Virus record (IMG/VR): IMGVR_UViG_3300021185_000320
Span: 1 to 25,061 of that record
Origin: a virus
Strand: one strand, 5' to 3'
Length of the DNA stretch: 25,061 bases
Made by a program: the position numbers and the translations under genes. Every line of letters begins with the position of its first letter. Position 1 is the stretch's first letter. Of this stretch, positions 1 through 7,181 are shown piece after piece. The notes beneath the pieces were generated by a model. The model was not told the origin of the DNA. It was given only the letters and a program-made list of their open reading frames with translations, and did no database searches.

Positions 1-3000
1 CCTCCAATCTAAAATTACTCCACTTACCGGTCTATCATATACATAGCCATCAAAGTCTGTATAATTTTCAAATATTATAAGATCCGTACTTGATACGAAT
101 TCATTAAACTGGAACGGTTTATCAGGAACTAAGTCGCCATCAGAATCTACTGGTGCAACTTTTACTTTTCTATTATCTGTATATCCATCTGAGTATTTAA
201 ATACGTCTGAAATTTCATAAACAATATCAGTATCTAATCTGTCTTTGGCTGATTTGTATTCTACTAAAATTTTATCCCTACTTATAGCACCTGTTGTATC
301 TGATGCAAACAAGTGGAAATTATCATCTAACTCATCATATGTTAAGGTACCTGTTCCTGCTGTAGCATTTGCATTTGATAGGAACATTCTTCCTACTTCA
401 CTTGTGTTGCCAGTAGTTCCGTCTATACCGTATGTGTATATTGAACTGTTACCATGATAAATTTCTGTTAGGCCAGTATTATGATTGTACTGTTTATATG
501 TAATATCACCATTGTCATCTAAAATATTGTAGCCAAAAGTTGTATTATCAAAAGTAAAATTTAAATTATTTGGTAATTTAGAAATACGGCCATCGTTATT
601 AGACAATGTTACATTATTAGTTGATATGTTACCATCATCAAAATATGGATTTAAAGATACATTCGCCGCATTTACAAATCTATTTAAAGCATATATATTT
701 GCTGGAGTATGATTATCAGTTACTGCATCGTTTCTCAATAATCCAAATGTACTTTGCCATGTTACATTAACATCAAACCATTTTATGTCTCGTGTTCTTA
801 ATGCAATATTTGTTCTTAAACCATTAGGGTCGTAGTATGCTGAATTATCTAAACTTTGCCAGGCTTCTGCAACACCATCATCATTTGAATCTGACCATAC
901 AAATGTTTCTGTTACACCAGGTTTGTAATTTAATGTATTAAACGTAATTGTATCACTAACTGCTTGAGTTGTACCATCTGTAACTTTTACAGATTTAACA
1001 TTATAAAATTTTAAGTCGTTAGCACTTTGTACAACATAAGATAAACCTCGTATACTAACATTGTATTTGTAACTAGTAGTATCTACAGGTGTGTATTCAA
1101 ATAGCATGATCCAACTATTATCTTTTCCTGATAATGTGGTATCTTTTGCATTCTCTATACCTAAATTTCCTGTTTTAAGTAGGTTTGCATTTGATATTAC
1201 ATAATAAGATTGATCAGTTAAATCAAAACCTATACCAAATGTACTTTTATTTTTTAAAGCATCTTCTATAAGTGTTTGTTCTGAATTAGTAAATGTTTTT
1301 CTTAAACTTGCAATAACTTCGTCTGCTCTCCAATTAGAATTTACATTATCACTTAGTGTCCAAGGACCTATGCTTGTACTTAATCCACTGGATAAAGCAC
1401 CATTATTCTGTACACCTGTAACTCTAACCCATTTATAATTTGCAATGTTTGTTGTATCTACAAATTTTATAAATGTATTTTCTTGGAAAACTTTAGTAGA
1501 CTCTGTATTGTTTACCATTACTACAGTATCAGCACTACTAAATGTTTCTGTCATATAACCGGTTGTGCTATCTGTTGCTACAGGAAGAGGATTCCATCTT
1601 ATATTAAGAGTATCAGTCTGGAACTTGGTTGGAATAAAGTTACTCCATTTTTCTCTTAATGTGTCATATATTACATTGTTTAATTTTTGTTCTTTTAAGA
1701 AATTTACAATAGTATTATCTACAACTTCAGCAGGTGTATTATTATCACTGACTATAATTTCTTTTGCTATAGGGTCATCGTCTTTATAAAGAAATCCATC
1801 TTCAGTATATGTTTCAACACTTTGGAAAGTTCCTGTTGGATCATTAATATCTATATATCTGCTGTGACCTGCATGTGTTCTATTTGTTGCTTTAAGTTTT
1901 AATATATTTGATGTCTGACTTAAAGGAAATATATTATAATCTTGTGCTGACACCATTCTATTCTGTGTATAGAATGTTTGAGGTGCTCTATTTTTTATAT
2001 TTTGTAGACTCTCTGCAGGCAAACTATTGCTAACAGTATTTTCTAAACCAAATGTAAATGTTAATGTAAATGATTCGCCGTCTGCATTTACATAAGGTAC
2101 ATTAACTGATGTGTTTCTAGTATCATCAGGATGTATAGTAAATCTTTCTCCATCACTAACTCTATGCCATACTCTAAATATACCAGAAGGAACATTACCA
2201 AAATTACCGTCTGGGAATTTAATTCTTATTCCGTCATTATTAAGATTTTCTATAGAATACAAATTTCTTGTATTAAGTGCCTTACTATTATAATTTAAAG
2301 TTTGTCCTACTGTATTTGGGATTTTAGTCCACTGATTTTGTACAATACCTTGCGTGTTTACTTCTTGTATATAAACATCTGTTTCGTTAATATTATTTTT
2401 TATAATATCTTGTAATCTATTTTGTAACGGAGTCTCGTAATTAAAATCTTCAAATGCTAATTGCCCTTGTTTAAATAACAAAAAGAACCCTGTACTATTA
2501 CTTGATAATCCTAATCCATCATTTCTATAAAAGAACCCTAAATTGTTTGTTGGGTCAGGTTGCTTTTCATAAAAATATTCTCCATCAAAGAAATCAGCAT
2601 TAACGATTTCAAAACTTCTTGCAACACCATTTACATTAAGATTAAAACTGTGTGCAATTGGAGATGTAATAGGGGTACTTATTGTATACTGATCAGTATT
2701 AATACCGCCTACTTTACCTGATTTTACAGGTGATGAGAATCTATTTGTTGTTCCCATTGCGGCGTTTAATACTGTAATGAACTGCTCGTAACTGTCTGGA
2801 TTATTTGCATCGTCCCAGAATATATTTTGATTTGATATATCATTTCCTTGACTGTCTTGTAAAGGCTCGTTTGTCTTTACAGCAGTAACTTTCATTAATC
2901 CACTTGCAGGAATATTTCTCTTAGGATTGTATCCTAACATTCTTGCTAATTTAAATACTGAGTCTCGTCTTTCTGCTGTTTCTAAAAAGTTTTCCCTGGT

Positions 3001-3246
3001 ATTAACATCCATTCTGAATGCTAAACTTGTACTTAAAAATGCCAATAATTCTATAATTGCTATGAACTCTGAACTTTCTATATAGTCATTAAAGTTTTCA
3101 GGAAAATTTGTTCTTACATATTCAACTAAACTAGTACGCATTGTGTCGAAGTCATATGCTTGGAAGTTTACTTCGCTGAAAGCCTTATATGCAACTTTCC
3201 AGTCCTCTGCCGCAAATAAATTATTCTGTCTATCAACTAATGCCAT
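1..3246 (-). CDS. gp6: Baseplate wedge protein, gp6-like (partial, C-terminus beyond window)
   Basis: The frame is open from the ATG at 3246 to the left edge of the window, 1082 codons without a stop (checked triplet by triplet over nearly all of its length), so the C-terminus lies outside. The N-terminus starts MALVDRQNNLFAAEDW and continues into a helical stretch with FNDYIESSEFIAIIELLAFL and ENFLETAERRDSVFKLARMLGY. This is the typical start of gp6-type baseplate wedge proteins of T4-like phages (gp6/J-like family), which dimerise around the hub and trigger sheath contraction. The rest is Asn/Thr-rich and beta-like. T4 gp6 is about 660 residues, so this homologue is much longer. The start ATG overlaps the gp25 stop by one base (TAATG), so translation is probably coupled. 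Gene identity is well supported; the role of the long extension is unknown. Confidence 0.85.
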   Translation of the reverse strand, partial: MALVDRQNNLFAAEDWKVAYKAFSEVNFQAYDFDTMRTSLVEYVRTNFPENFNDYIESSEFIAIIELLAFLSTSLAFRMDVNTRENFLETAERRDSVFKLARMLGYNPKRNIPASGLMKVTAVKTNEPLQDSQGNDISNQNIFWDDANNPDSYEQFITVLNAAMGTTNRFSSPVKSGKVGGINTDQYTISTPITSPIAHSFNLNVNGVARSFEIVNADFFDGEYFYEKQPDPTNNLGFFYRNDGLGLSSNSTGFFLLFKQGQLAFEDFNYETPLQNRLQDIIKNNINETDVYIQEVNTQGIVQNQWTKIPNTVGQTLNYNSKALNTRNLYSIENLNNDGIRIKFPDGNFGNVPSGIFRVWHRVSDGERFTIHPDDTRNTSVNVPYVNADGESFTLTFTFGLENTVSNSLPAESLQNIKNRAPQTFYTQNRMVSAQDYNIFPLSQTSNILKLKATNRTHAGHSRYIDINDPTGTFQSVETYTEDGFLYKDDDPIAKEIIVSDNNTPAEVVDNTIVNFLKEQKLNNVIYDTLREKWSNFIPTKFQTDTLNIRWNPLPVATDSTTGYMTETFSSADTVVMVNNTESTKVFQENTFIKFVDTTNIANYKWVRVTGVQNNGALSSGLSTSIGPWTLSDNVNSNWRADEVIASLRKTFTNSEQTLIEDALKNKSTFGIGFDLTDQSYYVISNANLLKTGNLGIENAKDTTLSGKDNSWIMLFEYTPVDTTSYKYNVSIRGLSYVVQSANDLKFYNVKSVKVTDGTTQAVSDTITFNTLNYKPGVTETFVWSDSNDDGVAEAWQSLDNSAYYDPNGLRTNIALRTRDIKWFDVNVTWQSTFGLLRNDAVTDNHTPANIYALNRFVNAANVSLNPYFDDGNISTNNVTLSNNDGRISKLPNNLNFTFDNTTFGYNILDDNGDITYKQYNHNTGLTEIYHGNSSIYTYGIDGTTGNTSEVGRMFLSNANATAGTGTLTYDELDDNFHLFASDTTGAISRDKILVEYKSAKDRLDTDIVYEISDVFKYSDGYTDNRKVKVAPVDSDGDLVPDKPFQFNEFVSSTDLIIFENYTDFDGYVYDRPVSGVILDWR

Positions 3247-3620
3247 TATTCTGCCTCTGCATTTCTTTTATTAAATTCTAAATATAAAGTATCTGCTTGA
3301 TCTAAATTGTAATATTTTAACACTACTTCAGCTCTTATAGTTTGATCATTTATATATAAAATTGTATTTTCTAAAGTTACTCTAGGATCTAACTCAACAA
3401 TACGTTCTATATCTTCTCTTATCTCTTCTTGTAAAGCCGGCGAGTCTTGTTCCATTAACATATCCCAAATAATACAACCAAAATTAGGTCGCATAATTCG
3501 TTCTCCCTTTTTAGTATAGAAATGATTTAACAAATCTCGTTTGATAAGATCAGTGTCCGTAAGGGTAAAGGGTGCCCTTTTTTTATCTATTGTACTGAAT
3601 CCTTTAAACAATGTCGCCAT
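3246..3620 (-). CDS. gp25: Baseplate wedge protein gp25
   Basis: A 124-residue protein starting MATLFKGFSTIDKK, with TDTDLIKRDLLNHFYTKKGE and RPNFGCIIWDMLME. This is the standard pattern of the gp25/GPW family, the small wedge protein that begins sheath polymerisation. Length matches T4 gp25 (132 residues). The frame can be extended upstream to a TTG at 3635, but family members begin at the ATG used here. No Shine-Dalgarno is visible. A GATAAATA late-promoter box lies at 3633-3626, so close that the transcript would begin almost at the ATG. Downstream, gp6 follows with a TAATG overlap. Upstream on this strand the baseplate operon is interrupted by an opposing two-gene island, which fits gp25 having its own promoter. 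Confidence 0.92.
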   Translation of the reverse strand: MATLFKGFSTIDKKRAPFTLTDTDLIKRDLLNHFYTKKGERIMRPNFGCIIWDMLMEQDSPALQEEIREDIERIVELDPRVTLENTILYINDQTIRAEVVLKYYNLDQADTLYLEFNKRNAEAE

Positions 3621-3625
3621 GTAAG

Positions 3626-3633
3626 TATTTATC
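3626..3633 (-). promoter_or_regulatory. T4-type late promoter box before gp25
   Basis: GATAAATA on the minus strand, one base off the T4 late consensus TATAAATA and followed by CTTAC. It ends 5 bases before the gp25 ATG. A late transcript normally starts about 5-7 bases after the box, so the mRNA would have almost no leader. Confidence 0.6.
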
Positions 3634-3663
3634 AAAATATTTAAATATAGTTTTAATTATTGC

Positions 3664-3691
3664 TTGACATCTTTAATATAGGTGTTATAAT
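3664..3691 (+). promoter_or_regulatory. Sigma70-like promoter for the hydrolase island
   Basis: TTGACA at 3664-3669 and TATAAT at 3686-3691, spacing 16. Both hexamers match the bacterial consensus exactly. The expected start is about 3698, which is the A of the hydrolase ATG, so a leaderless mRNA is predicted. It lies back to back with the late box of gp25. Confidence 0.75.
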
Positions 3692-3697
3692 AATGAT

Positions 3698-4306
3698 ATG
3701 AAAAATGTGATCTATTTACATGGTGCGAATGCAGACCCTGATAACTTTAATTATTATACATTAAAGATGCCAGAACATCCATTCTTTGCACCTGCATACG
3801 ACATGGAGCAAGATCCTTACGATTTAGTTGAGCATGTAAGAATGCAAAAAGAAAGAGAATGGGGTAAGCAAAAGGTAGTAATAGTTGGACATAGTTTTGG
3901 CGGATTACTAGCAAGTTGGTATGCAAGTGTGTATCCTAGAAAAGTAGATCACCTTATTACAATAGCAACTCCTTGGGAAGGTACTCCAGTAGCAAGAATA
4001 TTATCTATGATTTTTAGAAATAGAAAAGTATTTGAAAATACTAAACCAGGTGCAGATGTTTTAAGACTTTTACAAGAAAAGTCTTTTACAGGAAAACACA
4101 CTAATATAGTATGTACAGGAGGTTCTAATCCATTAGCAGGGTTAGGTGGACATGCAAACGATGGAATGATATCGGTTGCTAGTCAATCTACCACACCGCC
4201 TAAATTCAAAAACACTGAAAATGTTTACATAGAAGCAGGCCACAGCGGAGTTTTGTTAAATAATGATGTAACAGATATGTTACAACAAATTATCTTTGAG
4301 GAATAA
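3698..4306 (+). CDS. Alpha/beta hydrolase (lipase/esterase-like)
   Basis: 202 residues with a complete alpha/beta-hydrolase layout. VIYLHGA near the N-terminus supplies the oxyanion-hole HG. The nucleophile elbow GHSFGG has Ser66. The acid is probably Asp155 (HANDGMIS) and the general base His182 (EAGHSGVL). ITIATPWEGTP follows the elbow as in lipase-like hydrolases. There is no signal peptide or membrane segment, so it is cytosolic or carried in the particle; the substrate cannot be told. It stands on the plus strand inside a minus-strand baseplate operon, with its own sigma70-like promoter whose predicted start falls on the ATG. A GGTG lies 13 bases upstream, too far for a good ribosome site. 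It probably forms one unit with the small gene behind it. The context looks like a 'moron' insertion expressed independently of late genes (inference). Confidence 0.85.
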   Translation: MKNVIYLHGANADPDNFNYYTLKMPEHPFFAPAYDMEQDPYDLVEHVRMQKEREWGKQKVVIVGHSFGGLLASWYASVYPRKVDHLITIATPWEGTPVARILSMIFRNRKVFENTKPGADVLRLLQEKSFTGKHTNIVCTGGSNPLAGLGGHANDGMISVASQSTTPPKFKNTENVYIEAGHSGVLLNNDVTDMLQQIIFEE

Positions 4307-4307
4307 T

Positions 4308-4505
4308 ATGTCAGATATAAACACACTAAACGATACCTTAGAAGAGGAATTACGAGTTATGCTCGTTGATAAAAATAATGAGAATCATGGTTTGAGAGCT
4401 CATATAAAATTATTAGAAAAAGCAGTTGCAGATGAACAAGAACAAAAATATAGATTGTTAGTCGAAAATGCTGATCTTAAAAAGGCTTTAAGACAGACTG
4501 CTTAA
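4308..4505 (+). CDS. Small charged coiled-coil protein, unknown function
   Basis: 65 residues, MSDINTLNDTLEEELRVMLV to the end, mostly charged, with leucines in heptad-like spacing in the second half (IKLLEKAV, YRLLVENADLKKAL). This suggests a single helix forming a coiled coil. An upstream ATG at 4296 exists in frame, but the ATG at 4308 has a GAGG six bases before it and starts one base after the hydrolase stop, so I chose it. It probably shares the hydrolase transcript. Its stop overlaps the stop of the opposing lysozyme-like gene within the palindrome TTAA, leaving no room for a terminator. I do not recognise a family. Confidence 0.65.
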   Translation: MSDINTLNDTLEEELRVMLVDKNNENHGLRAHIKLLEKAVADEQEQKYRLLVENADLKKALRQTA

Positions 4506-5092
4506 AAGAAAATTCCTAATTTATTATATGCTCTTCTTTTTGCAAGTTTGAGTACCGCTCTTAATTCTTCAAAACTAAGATTTCTTTGTGCTGGGTATAA
4601 CGTTTCCTCAACATCATCTAATTCTACTTGCCAATTGAGATGTCCTGGTGTAGAAAATAATTCTGCTTCGTATCTTCTTCTAGCAATATAGTCCTGTCTA
4701 ACTTTAGGCCTAGTATGTTTTTTACCCATTCTTCCTACCCTATAGTTCTGCATAAGTTTTGGTACTGCTTCATATTTTTTTTCGTTTAATGCTTTTAAAA
4801 CTTTACTTTTTGCAAAATTATCTATACCTATGTGTTGTATGAAACTTGCCATTGCGCCTAATTGATTATCGTTTAAAGGTACTTGTATAAATCTTTGTGC
4901 ATCTTTAAGTGCCTTTTTAAGATCGGCTTCTAAGGCAAGTCTTTCTGAAGCAGGCCCTAGTCCGTCTATAAATTCTACTAATTTATATCCTGTCTTTTTA
5001 TGTAAATAAATTATACTAGGTCCGTCTATATAGACATCTATCCCTTTTTTTGCTAATCTTTCTACAACATCATCAAATACATTATCCGCCAC
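4502..5092 (-). CDS. Lysozyme-like (GH24 C-lobe-like) baseplate protein, catalytic lobe not evident
   Basis: 196 residues from the GTG at 5092. Residues about 75-145 resemble the C-terminal lobe of phage lysozymes of the GH24 type: LNDNQLGAMASFIQHIG, NFAKSKVLKALNEKKYEA, then a basic stretch and ARRRYEAELF, equivalent to the 'RR..E..LF' ending of that family. The usual N-terminal catalytic part (Glu before a YxDxxGxxTIGxGH-like segment) is not visible; the first 70 residues are unlike it. In T4 the lysozyme domain sits inside gp5; here gp5 has none and this gene follows directly. Start choice: an AGGAGG inside the end of gp5 lies 8 bases before this GTG. The longer ATG start at 5116 has no ribosome site. 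The protein may bind peptidoglycan or have a diverged active site. Confidence 0.7.
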   Translation of the reverse strand: MADNVFDDVVERLAKKGIDVYIDGPSIIYLHKKTGYKLVEFIDGLGPASERLALEADLKKALKDAQRFIQVPLNDNQLGAMASFIQHIGIDNFAKSKVLKALNEKKYEAVPKLMQNYRVGRMGKKHTRPKVRQDYIARRRYEAELFSTPGHLNWQVELDDVEETLYPAQRNLSFEELRAVLKLAKRRAYNKLGIFF

Positions 5093-7181
5093 TGCCACTA
5101 CCTCCTGTTGCTCCATTTACTTTGTCTTTAGCCGCATTTTTAAAGTCTTCTACTTTTCCGCCTGTTGCATCGTTAATGGCACCACTTATATCACCTTTCA
5201 TACCTTTAACAACTGCATCTTGTAAATCAACTGGCAGTCCCAATCCGTCTAAAGAAAACTGATTAAGTCTTGCTTCTAGGTCAGTTAGTATTTTAGACTG
5301 TCCTATAATTTTCTGTTGTATAGTTGTTACCGTTGGAATTCTAAACGGCGGGATAGCAATTCCTAATTTATCTGCAATTCCCATTAGACCCTGTATACTA
5401 GCAAAGTTTAAATCTTGAAGGGCATAAAAATCACTTAGTACTGCGTTATAATCTTCATAGATTGATTTGACACCAGATGTAGCCTCATCAAAATCGTCTT
5501 TTAAATCACCAAATTTATCTTTTGCATCTGAAAATCCTTTACCTATCTTTGTACCTTCAGGCGTATCAGCATCTGCTGGTGTTTCATCTGTAGGATCTAT
5601 TTGATTTTCCAACGTTTCTGATTCTGCAGAAATATCTTCTTCCATGCTTTCTTTATCATCTGAACTAGGATCGTATTGCCCGTGTCCTATGTAAGGTTCT
5701 GCTGTAACTAGTTTACCTACAATAGTATTAATACTAGGGCCTTTTTCAGGTCTTTGTCCACCGTTTTGTATAGGATTACCTTCCGACTCTCTATCGTATT
5801 CAGGTTGAGATGAGGATTGATCTGGTTTTTCTGCACCGCCTAATTGTGGCGCCGGAATAGCAGGAATAAGATCTGGTGTTGGTGGTACTCCAGGATTGTT
5901 TAATCCTATTGTAGCACCAAATAAATTTAAAACACCACCTGCAGAAACTGTTGCAACTCCTCCTGATAATACATCTAATTTACCTGTTGCTTGAACAGTT
6001 GTATAACCCTGTGACTGTACTGCTACACCCAATGTACTTGTTGCTGTTAATCTTCCTGCAGAACTTAATTGTAGTTCACCTGCGTTTGCTGTAATCTGAG
6101 AGTTCAAGTTTGCATGTATAGAAACATCTTCCGTTCCATGTATTCTTACAGAACCGCCTACACCCAATGGTGGTATTCCTAATGCACCTAATTTACTTGC
6201 AATGCCTTTATATCCGCCGGCATCATTATCACCTGCGGCTTTTATATTTACATCATTACCTGCTTCAATATTAACATTTTTATCTGCTCTTAAGTTAAAG
6301 TCTCCTTTACTTCTCAAACTCATTGAGCCTTCGCCAAAAACATTTATGTTACCATTTTTATCTAATTCAAACCATGCTGTACCGTTTTTATTAATAACAT
6401 AAATCGAACCTGTTGAGTCGTCTAGTAAAATTTGATTTCCGCCACCTGTTCTTAATCTTATATTAGAATTACTTTCACTGTCATCCATAATAAATTGATG
6501 ACCGGGTCCTAAAGGTTTACCGTCAGGGTCTCTAGGTCCTTTTGTTAAAATACCTAAAACTTGACTTGGGGATTCTCTTCTAGCACTACTAGATGTCGCA
6601 CCTCTTATTGGGTCGTTAATAAGACCTTGCTTTGTTATTGTTTCTGCAAAGTCATGAAATATAGGTCTTAGTTTACCATTATGTTTATCGTCTGGATCGA
6701 AATTATTTTTTTCTACTGTAGGTGTATTAAATGGTCCACCTTGAAAACTTGGGCCACCAGGGATACCCGGTATCATCTGGTTATATGGCGTAGGCATTGT
6801 GTGGCCTATTATAAAAGGATTTGATAAAAGGCCGTCACCAAATGCAACTAAAACAACATTGCCTACATCAGGGGGTGGTGTCCAAAAACCATATGAACGC
6901 CTAGATTTTTCTTCCTGTGTTACATCATCTGATTTTACAAAAGATGTGCTAGAACCTCCATAAAAGGGAGACGTATACATACACTCAAATAAAGTTCTTT
7001 CACTAGGGTCTCTATTTAATTCTGCAATGTAAACCGATACTTTACCTGTTCTTGTAGCATCTGTATTAAAGTCTACTATACCTATATAGATACCAAAGTA
7101 TTTTTTACTAGTATTCTTTTTATCAATTGGATTACCATGAGTTACTGCGGAATCACTGCTTACATAAAAATTCTTAGGCAT
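5082..7181 (-). CDS. gp5: Baseplate hub spike protein, gp5-like (no internal lysozyme)
   Basis: 699 residues beginning MPKNFYVSSDS. This ATG follows GGAGGAGG closely and overlaps the previous stop as TAATG, so the in-frame ATG 27 bases upstream is rejected. Residues about 28-130 form the gp5/VgrG OB fold (YFGIYIGIVDF, GKVSVYIAELN, FWTPPPDVGNVVLVAF, NPFIIGHT). A linker follows. From about 230 to 440 come repeated short beta strands (IRLRTGGGNQILLDD, NINVFGEGSMSLRSK, FNLRADKNVNIEAGNDVNIK), the triple-stranded beta-helix needle. A Pro/Gln-rich linker and a helical tail ending GGSGSGG close the protein. The T4 lysozyme domain between OB fold and needle is absent. The protein should trimerise to form the membrane-puncturing spike under the hub. 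Confidence 0.85.
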   Translation of the reverse strand: MPKNFYVSSDSAVTHGNPIDKKNTSKKYFGIYIGIVDFNTDATRTGKVSVYIAELNRDPSERTLFECMYTSPFYGGSSTSFVKSDDVTQEEKSRRSYGFWTPPPDVGNVVLVAFGDGLLSNPFIIGHTMPTPYNQMIPGIPGGPSFQGGPFNTPTVEKNNFDPDDKHNGKLRPIFHDFAETITKQGLINDPIRGATSSSARRESPSQVLGILTKGPRDPDGKPLGPGHQFIMDDSESNSNIRLRTGGGNQILLDDSTGSIYVINKNGTAWFELDKNGNINVFGEGSMSLRSKGDFNLRADKNVNIEAGNDVNIKAAGDNDAGGYKGIASKLGALGIPPLGVGGSVRIHGTEDVSIHANLNSQITANAGELQLSSAGRLTATSTLGVAVQSQGYTTVQATGKLDVLSGGVATVSAGGVLNLFGATIGLNNPGVPPTPDLIPAIPAPQLGGAEKPDQSSSQPEYDRESEGNPIQNGGQRPEKGPSINTIVGKLVTAEPYIGHGQYDPSSDDKESMEEDISAESETLENQIDPTDETPADADTPEGTKIGKGFSDAKDKFGDLKDDFDEATSGVKSIYEDYNAVLSDFYALQDLNFASIQGLMGIADKLGIAIPPFRIPTVTTIQQKIIGQSKILTDLEARLNQFSLDGLGLPVDLQDAVVKGMKGDISGAINDATGGKVEDFKNAAKDKVNGATGGSGSGG

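Noticed and set aside
245-2293. Plus-strand frames opposite gp6
   Set aside because: They lie opposite a continuous 1082-codon gp6 frame with clear family blocks; composition is shadow-like and they lack ribosome sites.
3621-3635. Five-residue N-terminal extension of gp25 from a TTG start
   Set aside because: Family members start at MATLFKG or similar, and the extension coincides with a late-promoter box.
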